Origin: Streptomyces cinnabarinus
GTDB taxonomy: Bacteria; Actinomycetota; Actinomycetes; Streptomycetales; Streptomycetaceae
Direction: 5' to 3'
Length of the DNA: 64,000 nt
NCBI RefSeq assembly: GCF_027270315.1
Contig: NZ_CP114413.1
Location: forward strand, 1,612,001-1,676,000
Shown here: piece after piece, positions 54,191 to 63,098 of the stretch
Numbering within the stretch: the stretch's first letter is position 1
Layout of the letters: each line of letters starts with the position of its first letter
Made by a program: the position numbers and the translations under genes
Notes under the pieces: generated by a model
Database searches by the model: none
Seen by the model: only the letters and a program-made list of their open reading frames with translations
Told to the model about the DNA's origin: nothing

Positions 54191-55039
54191 TCAGAGACGG
54201 CAGGCGTGGATGGCCGTCGTCAGGATGGCCCGGGCGCCGATGTCGTACAGGTCGTCCATGATCCGCTGGGCCTCCTTGGACGGGACCATCGCGCGGACGG
54301 CGACCCAGCCCTCGTTGTGCAGCGGGGAGACGGTCGGGGACTCCAGGCCCGGAGTGAGCGCGACGGCCTTCTCCAGCTGCTCGACCCGGCAGTCGTAGTC
54401 CATCATCACGTACGTCCGGGCCACCAGGACGCCCTGGAGGCGGCGCAGGAACTGCTGCACCTTGGGGTCCTCGGCGTCGGCGCCGGTACGGCGGATGACG
54501 GCGGCCTCGGACTTCATGATCGGCTCGCCGAAGACCTCAAGACCGGCGTTGCGCAGCGAGGTGCCGGTCTCGACGACATCGGCGATGACCTCGGCGACGC
54601 CGAGCTCGATGGCCGTCTCGACGGCGCCGTCGAGGTGGACGACGGAGGCGTCGATGCCGTTGTCGGCGAGGTGGCCCTCGACGATGCCCTCGTAGGAGGT
54701 GGCGACCGTCTTGCCCTTCAGGTCCTCGATGCCGTTCGCGGTGCCGGGCTTGGCGGCGAAGCGGAAGGTGGAGCGGGCGAAGCCGAGCGGGAGGATCACC
54801 TCGGCGTCGGCGCCGGAGTCGATCAGCAGGTCGAGGCCGGTGATGCCGATGTCGAGGCGGCCGGAGGAGACGTAGATCGCGATGTCGCGGGGGCGGAGGT
54901 AGAAGAACTCGACCTCGTTCTCCGGGTCGACGATGCGCAGTTCCTTGGACTCGCGGCGCTGCTGGTAGCCGGCCTCATGCAGCATCTCCGCCGCAGGGCC
55001 TGAGAGGGAACCCTTGTTGGGGACGGCGATGCGCAGCAT
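54191..55039 (-). CDS. hisG: ATP phosphoribosyltransferase
   Basis: A 282-residue long-form HisG, which makes the first step of histidine synthesis from ATP and PRPP. Seen are MLRIAVPNKGSLSGPA, the PRPP loop region DVVETGTSLRNAGL and the C-terminal ACT-like regulatory domain (about 210-282, LHNEGWVAVRAMVPSKEAQRIMDDL in part) for feedback by histidine. AAGGAAG lies before the ATG. It is co-transcribed with hisE, 46 bases upstream. Confidence 0.97.
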   Translation of the reverse strand: MLRIAVPNKGSLSGPAAEMLHEAGYQQRRESKELRIVDPENEVEFFYLRPRDIAIYVSSGRLDIGITGLDLLIDSGADAEVILPLGFARSTFRFAAKPGTANGIEDLKGKTVATSYEGIVEGHLADNGIDASVVHLDGAVETAIELGVAEVIADVVETGTSLRNAGLEVFGEPIMKSEAAVIRRTGADAEDPKVQQFLRRLQGVLVARTYVMMDYDCRVEQLEKAVALTPGLESPTVSPLHNEGWVAVRAMVPSKEAQRIMDDLYDIGARAILTTAIHACRL

Positions 55040-55085
55040 GAGGTCGGCTTCCTTTGCGTGAGAGATACGGGTGTGCGGCGGTGGC

Positions 55086-55358
55086 TCAGAGGTGGGCGTA
55101 GACGTCGTCCAGGGAGATCCCGCGGGCGACCATCATCACCTGGACGTGGTACAGCAGCTGCGAGATCTCCTCGGCTGCCGCGTCCTTGCCCTCGTACTCG
55201 GCGGCCATCCAGACCTCGGCGGCCTCTTCGACGACCTTCTTGCCGATGGCATGGACCCCCTTCCCGACCAGTTCGGCGGTGCGGGAGGTGGCGGGGTCGC
55301 CGGTGGCGGCCTTGTGCTGGAGCTCGGTGAAGAGCTCCTCGAACGTCTTCTTGGACAT
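55086..55358 (-). CDS. hisE: Phosphoribosyl-ATP pyrophosphatase
   Basis: A 90-residue stand-alone HisE (MazG-like fold), with FEELFTELQHKAATGDP, the metal-binding VVEEAAEVWMAAEYE and EEISQLLYHVQVMM. It performs the second step of histidine synthesis. Not fused to HisI, as usual in actinobacteria. ATG before SKKTFEELF chosen over an upstream in-frame ATG. Located 34 bases after ribH, so histidine and riboflavin genes share a transcript. Confidence 0.96.
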   Translation of the reverse strand: MSKKTFEELFTELQHKAATGDPATSRTAELVGKGVHAIGKKVVEEAAEVWMAAEYEGKDAAAEEISQLLYHVQVMMVARGISLDDVYAHL

Positions 55359-55392
55359 GGTGACGCTCAGCCTATGCCACATACCCGGTTCG

Positions 55393-55878
55393 TCAGCGCC
55401 AGGGTTCAGATACTGAACGCAGGGTGGCCGCGGTGGCGACGGCCGCGGTCACCGCCTCGTGCCCCTTGTCCTCGTTGGAGCCGGTCAGCCCGGCGCGGTC
55501 CAGGGCCTGCTCCTCGGTGTCGCAGGTCAGCACGCCGAAGCCGATCGGGACGCCGGTCTCCACCGAGACCTGGGTGAGGCCCTGGGTGACGCCCTGGCAC
55601 ACGTACTCGAAGTGCGGGGTGCCGCCCCGGATGACGACGCCGAGGGCGACGACGGCGTCGTAGCCGCGGCCCGCGAGGACCTTGGCGACGACCGGGAGCT
55701 CCCAGCTGCCCGGGACCCTCAGCAGGGTCGGCTCGTCGATGCCGAGGTCGTGCAGGGCGCGCAGGGCGCCGTCCACCAGTCCGTCCATCACCTTCTCGTG
55801 CCACTGCGCCGCGACGACGGCGACCCGCAGATCGCCCACGCCCTGTACGGACAGTTCCGGTGCACCCTTGCCGCTCAC
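55393..55878 (-). CDS. ribH: 6,7-dimethyl-8-ribityllumazine synthase
   Basis: A 161-residue lumazine synthase: VAVVAAQWHEKVMDGLVDGAL, VPGSWELPVVAK, the ALGVVIRGGTPHFEYV active-site segment with its His and VTQGLTQVSVETGVPIGFGVLT in part. It condenses the pyrimidine with dihydroxybutanone phosphate in the next-to-last step of riboflavin synthesis. GTG start behind AAGGAGAG. Third enzyme in the riboswitch-controlled operon. Confidence 0.96.
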   Translation of the reverse strand: MSGKGAPELSVQGVGDLRVAVVAAQWHEKVMDGLVDGALRALHDLGIDEPTLLRVPGSWELPVVAKVLAGRGYDAVVALGVVIRGGTPHFEYVCQGVTQGLTQVSVETGVPIGFGVLTCDTEEQALDRAGLTGSNEDKGHEAVTAAVATAATLRSVSEPWR

Positions 55879-55901
55879 GTCTCTCCTTCTGTGGTTCGCG
55901 T

Positions 55902-57191
55902 CTACTGGTTGCCGCACGCGGAGACGGGAGCCGTCTCCAGCCAGGGCAGGTCATGTCCCATCCGGTCCCGCTTGGTGCGCAGGTACCGGAGGTTGTGCTC
56001 GCCCGCGGTGACGGGCATCGGCTCCCGGTCGGTGACCTCGATGCCGTGCCGGACCAGGGCGTCGGTCTTGTCGGGGTTGTTGGTCATCAGGCGGACGCTC
56101 CGCACCCCGAGGTCCCTGAGGATCTGGGCGCCGGCGGCGTAGTCCCGGGCATCGGCGGGCAGGCCGAGCTCCAGGTTGGCGTCCAGGGTGTCGCGGCCGC
56201 GCTCCTGGAGCTCGTAGGCGCGCAGCTTGGAGACGAGGCCGATGCCGCGTCCCTCGTGGCCGCGGAGGTAGACGACGATGCCCCGGCCCTCGGTCTGGAT
56301 GCGCTCGAGGGCGGTGTCCAGCTGGGGGCCGCAGTCGCAGCGCAGGGAGCCGAAGACATCACCGGTGAGGCACTCGGAGTGGACCCGGACCACCACGTCC
56401 TTGCCGTCGCCGATCTCGCCGTGCACCAGGGCGACGTGCTCGACGCCGTCCACGGTGGAGCGGTAGCCGTAGGCGGTGAAGGTGCCGTGCGCAGTCGGCA
56501 GGTGGACCTCGGCCTCGCGGCGGACGGTGGGCTCGGCGGAGCGGCGGTAGGCGATCAGGTCCTCGATGGAGATGATCGTCAGGCCGTGCTTGCGGGCGAA
56601 CGGGATCAGCTCGGGCAGCCGCAGCATCCGGCCGTCCTCACCGGCGATCTCGACGATGGCGCCGGCCGGACGCAGCCCCGCGAGGCGGGCCAGGTCGACG
56701 GCGGCCTCGGTGTGGCCGTTGCGGACCAGGACACCGCCGGAGCGGGCGCGCAGCGGGAAGATGTGGCCGGGGCGGACGAAGTCGTCCTCCTGGGCGGTGC
56801 CGCTCGCCAGCAGCTGGAGCGTGGTCGCGCGGTCCGAGGCGGAGATGCCGGTGGTCACGCCGTGGGCGGGGGCCCCGTCGACGGTGACGGTGAACGCGGT
56901 CCGCATGGACTCGGTGTTGTTCTCCACCATCAGCGGGATGCCGAGCCGGTCCAGCTCCTCGCCCTCCATGGGGGCGCAGATCATGCCGCGGCACTCGCTC
57001 ATCATGAACGCGACGATCTCGGGGGTCGCCTTCTCGGCGGCGATGACGAGGTCGCCCTCGTTCTCGCGGTCCTCGTCGTCGACGACCACGACCGGACGGC
57101 CGGCCGCGATGTCGGCGATGGCCTGCTCGACCGGGTCGAGCGAGAAGTCCTCGATGTTGTCGGTGCGGTACAGGACGGGAACCCTGTTCAT
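55902..57191 (-). CDS. ribAB: Bifunctional DHBP synthase / GTP cyclohydrolase II
   Basis: A 429-residue fusion. Residues 15-215 are RibB (VVVVDDEDRENEGDLVIAAEK, RTAFTVTVDG, GISASDRATT, GHTEAAVDLARLAGL). Residues 220-420 are RibA with the zinc cysteines in SECLTGDVFGSLRCDCG and the catalytic segment YLRGHEGRGIGL. It supplies both branches of riboflavin synthesis. The ATG overlaps the stop of ribM and follows AAGGAG. Confidence 0.97.
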   Translation of the reverse strand: MNRVPVLYRTDNIEDFSLDPVEQAIADIAAGRPVVVVDDEDRENEGDLVIAAEKATPEIVAFMMSECRGMICAPMEGEELDRLGIPLMVENNTESMRTAFTVTVDGAPAHGVTTGISASDRATTLQLLASGTAQEDDFVRPGHIFPLRARSGGVLVRNGHTEAAVDLARLAGLRPAGAIVEIAGEDGRMLRLPELIPFARKHGLTIISIEDLIAYRRSAEPTVRREAEVHLPTAHGTFTAYGYRSTVDGVEHVALVHGEIGDGKDVVVRVHSECLTGDVFGSLRCDCGPQLDTALERIQTEGRGIVVYLRGHEGRGIGLVSKLRAYELQERGRDTLDANLELGLPADARDYAAGAQILRDLGVRSVRLMTNNPDKTDALVRHGIEVTDREPMPVTAGEHNLRYLRTKRDRMGHDLPWLETAPVSACGNQ

Positions 57192-57829
57192 GCGGGCGCT
57201 CCTTCCAGGACGGGCCGCGAGTCCCTGCGGGAGCGCAGCCACCAGTCGCGCATGCCCCACAGGACGAGTGCGCCGTAGATGACGTAGACGAAGCCGGAGA
57301 AGGCGTAGCCGTTCTCGAAGTTCAGCGGGACGCCGACGAGGTCGACGAGGAGCCAGGCGAACCAGAACTCGACCATGCTGCGGGCCTGGGCGTACATGGC
57401 GACGATGGTGCCGACGAAGATGTAGGCGTCGGGCCAAGGGTCCCAGGACAGGCTCGGGTACGCCTTGAAGAGCAGGGCCACCCCGACCGTGCCGGCGGCG
57501 GCGAGGGCCACCATCGCGGCGCGCTCGGTCCAGGTGGCGAACCGTACGGAGACCTTGCCGTCCGCGGCCTTGTCGGTGCCGCGGTTCCACTGCCACCAGC
57601 CGTACAGAGCGACGGCCATGATCACGACCTGCTTGCCGGCGCTGCCGGTCAGATGACCGTAGAAGGCGCCGAAGAGGACGAGGCCGGAGAGGAACTGGAC
57701 CGGCCAGGTCCACAGGGAGCGCCTGAAGCCCAGCGCGAGGGTGATGAGGCCCAGGCTGTTGCCGACCATGTCCGACCAGATGATGTGCTGGTCGAACAGG
57801 ACGAAGGCCTCGGAGTTGAGCCAGTTCAC
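57188..57829 (-). CDS. ribM: RibM, riboflavin transporter of the PnuC family
   Basis: A 213-residue membrane protein with about seven hydrophobic segments and PnuC-family features (NSLGLITLALGFRRSLWTWP, YGWWQWNRG, FVYVIYGALVLWGMRDW in part). In S. davawensis the same position in the rib operon is held by RibM, a riboflavin/roseoflavin transporter, and this gene shares that context and the riboswitch. GTG start overlaps the ribE stop. A nicotinamide riboside transporter (PnuC) is the alternative, less likely within a rib operon. Confidence 0.88.
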   Translation of the reverse strand: MNWLNSEAFVLFDQHIIWSDMVGNSLGLITLALGFRRSLWTWPVQFLSGLVLFGAFYGHLTGSAGKQVVIMAVALYGWWQWNRGTDKAADGKVSVRFATWTERAAMVALAAAGTVGVALLFKAYPSLSWDPWPDAYIFVGTIVAMYAQARSMVEFWFAWLLVDLVGVPLNFENGYAFSGFVYVIYGALVLWGMRDWWLRSRRDSRPVLEGAPA

Positions 57830-58419
57830 TTGGCTGCTCCCAGCAGCCGCTCGACGTACTTGGCGACGACGTCGACTTCCAGGTTGACCGGGTCGCCGGG
57901 CTGCTTGAGGCCGAGCGTGGTCAGGGCGAGGGTGGTGGGGATGAGGCTCACGGTGAAGTAGTCGGGGCCCGCGTCCACGACGGTCAGGCTGATGCCGTCG
58001 ACGGTGATGGAGCCCTTCTCCACGACGTACCGGGCGAGGTCCGCGGGGAGCGAGATCTTGATGATCTCCCAGTTGTCGGAGGGCTTGCGCTCCAGCACCG
58101 CGCCGGTGCCGTCGACATGTCCCTGCACGATGTGGCCGCCGAGGCGGGCGCCGACCGCGGTGGGGCGCTCCAGGTTGACGCGGGAGCCGACGTCGAGGGC
58201 GCCCAGGCTGGAGCGGTTGAGGGTCTCGGCCATGACATCGGCGGTGAACTCGTCGCCCTCGTGGTCGACGACCGTGAGGCAGACGCCGTTGACCGCGATG
58301 GAGTCGCCGTGCTTGGCGCCCTCGGTGACGACGGGGCCGCGCAGGCGGAAGCGACAGGCGTCACCGAGGTTCTCGACGGCGGTGATCTCGCCCAGCTCTT
58401 CGACGATTCCGGTGAACAC
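57826..58419 (-). CDS. ribE: Riboflavin synthase alpha subunit
   Basis: A 197-residue protein of two tandem lumazine-binding repeats (FTGIVEELGEI at the start, second repeat starting near residue 97 with GHIVQGHVDGTG), with GVCLTVVD and GISLTVVD as matching loops. It dismutates two lumazines to riboflavin. GTG start behind AGGAGG. It is the first gene after the FMN riboswitch. Confidence 0.96.
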   Translation of the reverse strand: MFTGIVEELGEITAVENLGDACRFRLRGPVVTEGAKHGDSIAVNGVCLTVVDHEGDEFTADVMAETLNRSSLGALDVGSRVNLERPTAVGARLGGHIVQGHVDGTGAVLERKPSDNWEIIKISLPADLARYVVEKGSITVDGISLTVVDAGPDYFTVSLIPTTLALTTLGLKQPGDPVNLEVDVVAKYVERLLGAAK

Positions 58420-58570
58420 TTCCCGGGTCCTCCTGCCTCATGGGGGCACGGACTCCGGGGCTGTCGATGACGACAGAGAACACGGACTGCGGCACCGGGA
58501 ACGACGCCGGAAGAACTCGTCCGCGAAGGAACGAGCTCACATCGGCGGCGCGCACGAATGCCCGCCCGCC

Positions 58571-58697
58571 GCGCACTGCCTCCCATCCGGACTTTAACCG
58601 TCGGTCCAGGAATTTCACCTGGTCAACCGGCCGCTGGAAGCGGTCGGGTCGCGGACTGTAACCGCCGGTTCGGACTTTCACCGACCCCGGAGTGCGC
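58571..58697 (-). promoter_or_regulatory. FMN riboswitch (RFN element)
   Basis: On the minus strand the conserved RFN blocks appear in order: GGGGTCGGTGAAAGTCCGAA, CCGGCGGTTACAGTCCGCGA, GGTTGACCAGGTGAAATTCC, TGGACCGACGGTTAAAGTCC, GGATGGGAG. The closing P1 helix is GCGCACT with AGTGCGC. It sits 151 bases upstream of ribE and would lower rib operon expression when FMN is abundant. The 150-base stretch between it and ribE contains a GAGCTCGT...ACGAG hairpin that may be part of the expression platform. Confidence 0.97.
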
Positions 58698-58835
58698 TGC
58701 TTCTGGTACAGGGCCAGTGTGCCACGCCCGGCAGTCGTCCATGCGGGTGAGGGCTGTGGGGTGGCTCACAGGCGGTCCGGCTGGACTCCTTCGGCGCTTC
58801 TTCCACAGTCCCTCAACTCCTCTTCAACCTTGAAT

Positions 58836-58878
58836 TGGTCCATACCTATTGACGCATTGGTCTAGTCCTCCCTACTGT
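58836..58878 (+). promoter_or_regulatory. Chitinase promoter with paired repeats and DasR-like site
   Basis: Repeats TGGTCCATACCT (58836-58847) and TGGTCTAGTCCT (58858-58869) flank the -35 box TTGACG (58849-58854); the -10 TACTGT (58873-58878) is 18 bases further. The second repeat is identical to that of the chitinase promoter at 44234 and fits most of the DasR responsive element. Confidence 0.88.
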
Positions 58879-58907
58879 CTGGCCAACTTCCGTGGAGAGG
58901 AACCGAC

Positions 58908-61235
58908 TTGCTGTCACGCAACCGAGCGAGAACCTCCCTGCTCGCGGGCGCCGCGGCCATCGCCGGGCTGCTGCTCGCCGGCCTTCCAGCGACCGTCTCG
59001 CACGCCGCCGACCAGGAGTCCTGCCGCCCTGACGGGCTCTACAAGACCCCCGGCGTGGACGTCCCGTACTGCTCGGTCTACGACGCCGAGGGCCGGGAGA
59101 AGATGGGCGCCGACCACCAGCGCCGGGTGATCGGCTACTTCACCGGCTGGCGCACCGGCAAGGACGGCACTCCCGCCTACCTCGCGCCGGACATCCCCTG
59201 GGACAAGGTCACCCACCTCAACTACGCCTTCGCGCACATCGACGGCTCCAACAAGCTCTCGGTCGGCGCGGACGGCGCGACCAACGCCGCGACCGGGATG
59301 ACCTGGCCGGGGGTGAGCGGCGCGGAAATGGACCCGGGCTTCTCCTACAAGGGCCATTTCAATCTGCTCAACAAGTTCAAGAAGCAGCACCCGAACGTCA
59401 AGACGCTGATCTCGGTGGGCGGCTGGGCCGAGACCGGCGGCTATTTCGACGCCAACGGCACGCGCGTGAACTCGGGCGGCTTCTACTCGATGGCCACGAA
59501 TGCCGACGGCTCGGTGAACCAGGCGGGCATCGACACCTTCGCGACGTCCGCCGTCGACTTCATCAGGAAGTACGGCTTCAACGGCGTCGATATCGATTAC
59601 GAGTACCCGACGACCATGAAGGACGCGGGCAACCCGCTCGACTGGTCCTTCGCCAACGCCCGCAGGGCCGGTCTGGTCAAGGGCTACGCGGCCCTGATGA
59701 AGACGCTGCGCGAGAAGCTCGACCGGGCGGGCGCGGCGGACGGCAAGCACTATCTGCTCTCGGTCGCGGCGCCGTCCTCCGGATATCTGCTGCGCGGCAT
59801 GGAGACCTTCCAGGTGCAGAAGTACCTGGACTACGTCAACATCATGTCCTACGACCTGCACGGCGCCTGGAACGAGTACGTCGGTCCGAACGCCTCGCTC
59901 TTCGACGACGGCAAGGACGCCGAACTCGCCGCGGCGGGCGTGTATTCGGCCTCTCAGTACGGCGGAATCGGTTATCTGAACACCGACTGGGCGTATCACT
60001 ACTTCCGCGGTTCGATGCCGGCCGGCCGTATCAACATCGGACTCCCCTACTACACCAGGGGATTCAAGAACGTCACCGGCGGGACCGACGGACTGTGGGG
60101 CAAGGCCGCCGCCACGAACTGTCCGGCCGGGTCCGGGCTGACCAAGTGCGGTGACGGCGCCACCGGTATCGACAACCTCTGGCACGACCTCGACACCAAC
60201 GGCAAGGAGTCGCCCGCGGGTTCGAACCCGATGTGGCACGCCAAGAACCTGGAGAAGGGCGTCGTCGGGGACTACGTGACGAAGTACGGCTTCCCGGCCG
60301 ACACCCGGCTGACCGGCAGCTACGCCCGCAAGTACGACTCCACGCTGGTCGCGCCGTGGCTGTGGAACGCCGAGAAGAAGGTCTTCCTGTCCACCGAGGA
60401 CGAGCAGTCGGTGAACGCCAAGGCCGACTACGTGGTGCGCAACGGCATCGGTGGCACGATGGTGTGGGAGCTGGCCGGTGACTACGGCTGGAACGCGACG
60501 AAGGGGCAGTACGAGCCGGGCTCGACGCTGACCTCCGCGATGTACGAGAAGTTCAAGTCCGCCTCCCCGTACGGCGCGACGGTCTCGAACAAGGCGCTGC
60601 CCACGAAGGCCGTCGACATCGGCGTGGAGTTCGGCGAGTTCAAGCTCGGTGACTCCAACTACCCGATCACGCCGAAGGTGAAGATCACCAACAACACCAA
60701 GTCGGCCCTGCCGGGCGGTACAGAGTTCCAGTTCGACTACTCGACCGCCGCTCCGGCCAATGCCTCGGACCAGTCGGGCTTCGGCGCCAAGGTGATCAGC
60801 AGCGACCACACCGGTTCCAACGTGGGCGGGCTGAAGGGTGACTTCCACCGGGTCTCGCTGAAGCTGCCGAGCTGGCAGTCGCTGGCGCCGGGCGCGTCGG
60901 TGGAGCTGTCGTTCAACTACTACCTGCCGGTGTCCACGCCGTGGAACTGGACGGTGAACATCGGCGGCACGACGTACTCGCTGGCCGGGAACCTGGGTCG
61001 CGGGACGACGCTGGTGGAGCCGGGATCGGGAACCACCCCCACCCCGGACCCGACCGACCCGACCCCGACGCCCGGTGCCTGCACGGCGCCCGCGTGGAAC
61101 TCCACGACGGAGTACGGCGGCGGTACTCAGGTCTCCCACAAGGGGCACTCGTGGAAGGCCAAGTGGTGGACGAAGGGCGAGGAGCCCGGAACCACCGGTG
61201 AATGGGGGGTGTGGCAGGACCTCGGCGCCTGCTGA
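58908..61235 (+). CDS. chiE: Multidomain secreted GH18 chitinase
   Basis: A 775-residue exported chitinase. Signal peptide 1-33 (ends SHA-AD), GH18 catalytic domain about 65-555 with FNGVDIDYEYP (catalytic Glu 232), a chitinase C-terminal beta domain about 565-690, a Pro/Thr/Asp linker (about 703-720) and a carbohydrate-binding CBM5/12 module with WN, HKGHSWKAKWWT and WQDLGAC (722-775). It degrades chitin outside the cell. The start is TTG behind GGAGAGG. The promoter has the chitinase repeats. It is the only intact chitinase in the window. Confidence 0.93.
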   Translation: MLSRNRARTSLLAGAAAIAGLLLAGLPATVSHAADQESCRPDGLYKTPGVDVPYCSVYDAEGREKMGADHQRRVIGYFTGWRTGKDGTPAYLAPDIPWDKVTHLNYAFAHIDGSNKLSVGADGATNAATGMTWPGVSGAEMDPGFSYKGHFNLLNKFKKQHPNVKTLISVGGWAETGGYFDANGTRVNSGGFYSMATNADGSVNQAGIDTFATSAVDFIRKYGFNGVDIDYEYPTTMKDAGNPLDWSFANARRAGLVKGYAALMKTLREKLDRAGAADGKHYLLSVAAPSSGYLLRGMETFQVQKYLDYVNIMSYDLHGAWNEYVGPNASLFDDGKDAELAAAGVYSASQYGGIGYLNTDWAYHYFRGSMPAGRINIGLPYYTRGFKNVTGGTDGLWGKAAATNCPAGSGLTKCGDGATGIDNLWHDLDTNGKESPAGSNPMWHAKNLEKGVVGDYVTKYGFPADTRLTGSYARKYDSTLVAPWLWNAEKKVFLSTEDEQSVNAKADYVVRNGIGGTMVWELAGDYGWNATKGQYEPGSTLTSAMYEKFKSASPYGATVSNKALPTKAVDIGVEFGEFKLGDSNYPITPKVKITNNTKSALPGGTEFQFDYSTAAPANASDQSGFGAKVISSDHTGSNVGGLKGDFHRVSLKLPSWQSLAPGASVELSFNYYLPVSTPWNWTVNIGGTTYSLAGNLGRGTTLVEPGSGTTPTPDPTDPTPTPGACTAPAWNSTTEYGGGTQVSHKGHSWKAKWWTKGEEPGTTGEWGVWQDLGAC

Positions 61236-61250
61236 CCCCGCGCTAGAACC

Positions 61251-61292
61251 GGCCCGGCGGCGGTGACGACGGCCCTTGCCCGCCGCCGGGCC
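61251..61292 (+). terminator. Terminator after chitinase gene
   Basis: GGCCCGGCGGCGG / CCGCCGCCGGGCC, a perfect 13-base-pair stem with a 16-base loop, 16 bases after the chitinase stop. It ends just 33 bases before the ECF sigma gene. Confidence 0.85.
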
Positions 61293-61324
61293 TCCAGCGC
61301 AGCGCGTCTGGCAGGGTGAACGGC

Positions 61325-62212
61325 ATGACGACCGCGACCGCCGACGAGTTCGAGACCCACCGCCCCCGGCTGTTCGGCCTGGCCTATCGCATGCTGGGCT
61401 CCGCCCAGGAGGCCGAGGACGCCGTCCAGGACGCGTATCTGCGGTTCAGCGCCGCCGACCGGACGGAGATCGCACGCCCGTCGGCCTGGCTCGCCAAGGT
61501 CGTCACCAACCTCTGTCTGTCCCGGCTGACCTCGGCGCGGGCGCGCCGGGAGGAGTACGTCGGGGAGTGGCTGCCGGAGCCGGTCCTCACCTCCGACGGC
61601 GCTCTCGGGCCGCTGGAGTCCGCCGAGCAGCGGGAGTCGGTGTCGCTGGCGATGCTGGTGCTGCTGGAACGGCTCACTCCTACGGAGCGGGCCGTTTTCG
61701 TGCTGCGGGAGGCGTTCGCGTACGGCCATCGGGAGATCTCCGAGGCGCTGGAGCTGACCGAGGCCAACTGCCGTCAGCTGTACCGGCGGGCGGTGCGGCG
61801 GGTGGGCGAGCCGGAGTCCCGGTTCGAGGCCGAGCCGGAGCGGCGGGAGGAGCTGGTCGAGTCCTTCATCACGGCGGCCCGGGAGGGCGATGTGGTCGCG
61901 CTGGAGAAGCTCCTGGCGGCCGATGTGATCTGGACCGGCGACGGGGGCGGCAAGGTCAGCGCGGCACGGCGGCCGATCGAGGGCCGGGACCATGTGTCCC
62001 GGTTCCTGGTGGGGTCGCGGCGGACGTTCCTGGCCGGGGTGGAGTTCTCCGCGGTGGAGGTCAACGGTGCGACCGGGATGGCCGCCTGGTCGGACTCCGC
62101 CTTGATCTCGGTGGTCGCCTTCGAGACGCGGGACGGAGTGATCACCCACGCGCGGGCCGTGGTGAATCCGGAGAAGCTGGAGTTCGTACGTCGTCAGCTG
62201 GCACCGGCGTAG
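61325..62212 (+). CDS. ECF41-type sigma factor with SnoaL-like C-terminus
   Basis: A 295-residue ECF sigma factor: region 2 at about 8-75 (HRPRLFGLAYRMLGSAQEAEDAVQDAYLR in part), region 4 at about 105-160 (RLTPTERAVFVLREAF) and a C-terminal SnoaL/NTF2-like extension (175-295) with DGGGK and NPEKL motifs, which define the ECF41 group. This extension regulates activity; no anti-sigma factor is expected. The ATG at 61325 has AGGGTG six bases before it; an upstream GTG (61316) is possible. The next gene is the usual ECF41 partner type. Confidence 0.9.
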   Translation: MTTATADEFETHRPRLFGLAYRMLGSAQEAEDAVQDAYLRFSAADRTEIARPSAWLAKVVTNLCLSRLTSARARREEYVGEWLPEPVLTSDGALGPLESAEQRESVSLAMLVLLERLTPTERAVFVLREAFAYGHREISEALELTEANCRQLYRRAVRRVGEPESRFEAEPERREELVESFITAAREGDVVALEKLLAADVIWTGDGGGKVSAARRPIEGRDHVSRFLVGSRRTFLAGVEFSAVEVNGATGMAAWSDSALISVVAFETRDGVITHARAVVNPEKLEFVRRQLAPA

Positions 62213-62224
62213 GCCCTCGGGCGC

Positions 62225-62251
62225 TGTCACATTTCGCGCGGCTGCCCGGTC
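62225..62251 (+). promoter_or_regulatory. Candidate ECF41-dependent promoter
   Basis: TGTCACA (62225-62231) is the -35 motif known for ECF41 target promoters; CGGTC (62247-62251) 15 bases later resembles the CGTC -10 motif. It lies between the sigma gene and the NmrA-like oxidoreductase gene, 55 bases before the latter's start. Confidence 0.6.
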
Positions 62252-62305
62252 TGAGCTGACGTAGGGGCCCGGTTCGGGGCTCCGGCCTGCGAAAGGACGG
62301 ACAGC

Positions 62306-63049
62306 ATGACCACGATCCTGGTGACCGGCGGTACCGGAACCCTCGGCCGGCCCGTCGCCGAGCGGCTGCGGGCGGACGGGCATGAGGTGCGGGTGCTCAG
62401 CCGGCATGCGCAGCCGTACGCCGTGGATCTCCGGGCGGGGGGTGCGGGGCTGGACGCGGCCGTGTCGGGGGCGGACGTGATCGTGCACTGCGCGAGTTCG
62501 CCGCGGGGCGGGGACGAGGAGGCGGCGGGACATCTGATCGCCGCCGCGCGGAAGGCGGGGGTGGGGCATCTGGTCTACATCTCGATCGTGGGGGTCGATC
62601 TGGTGCCGCTCGGCTACTACCGGAGCAAGCTCGCGGTGGAGCGGCTGGTGGAGGACTCGGGGATCGGGTGGACGATCCTGCGGGCGACGCAGTTCCACGA
62701 CCTGCTGGCCCAGGTGTTCGGGTCGTTGTCGAAGTCGCCGGTGATGCTGTTGCCGGCGGGGGTGCGGGATCAGCCGGTGGAGGTGGCGGAGGTGGCGGAC
62801 CGGCTGGCGGAGCTGGCCGGGGGGCCGCCTGCGGGGCGTGTGGAGGACGTGGCGGGGCCGGAGGTGCGGTCGTTCGAGTCCCTGGCCCGTGCCTATCTCC
62901 GGGTGGTCGGGCGTCGGCGTCCGGTGCTGAACGTTCCGCTGGCGGGGAAGGCGTACCGGGCGTTCCGGGAGGGCGGGCATCTGGCGCCGGAGCGGGCGGT
63001 GGGGAAGGGGACGTTCGAGGAGTATCTGACGGTGCGCTTCCGCGACTGA
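62306..63049 (+). CDS. NmrA-like NAD(P)-dependent epimerase/oxidoreductase
   Basis: A 247-residue atypical short-chain dehydrogenase with N-terminal Rossmann motif ILVTGGTGTLGRPVAERLR and the GYYRSKLAVERLV (YxxxK) segment. It is the type of protein encoded next to ECF41 sigma factors and regulated by them. Its substrate is unknown. A GAAAGGAC site precedes the ATG. Confidence 0.88.
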   Translation: MTTILVTGGTGTLGRPVAERLRADGHEVRVLSRHAQPYAVDLRAGGAGLDAAVSGADVIVHCASSPRGGDEEAAGHLIAAARKAGVGHLVYISIVGVDLVPLGYYRSKLAVERLVEDSGIGWTILRATQFHDLLAQVFGSLSKSPVMLLPAGVRDQPVEVAEVADRLAELAGGPPAGRVEDVAGPEVRSFESLARAYLRVVGRRRPVLNVPLAGKAYRAFREGGHLAPERAVGKGTFEEYLTVRFRD

Positions 63050-63098
63050 CGGGCATTTATTCGCCCCCGCGAAGGAAATCGGTGCGACGCGCTCTGGC

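Noticed and set aside
58420..58570. Small gene between the riboswitch and ribE
   Set aside because: No frame with a ribosome site; the stretch is better read as riboswitch expression platform and leader.
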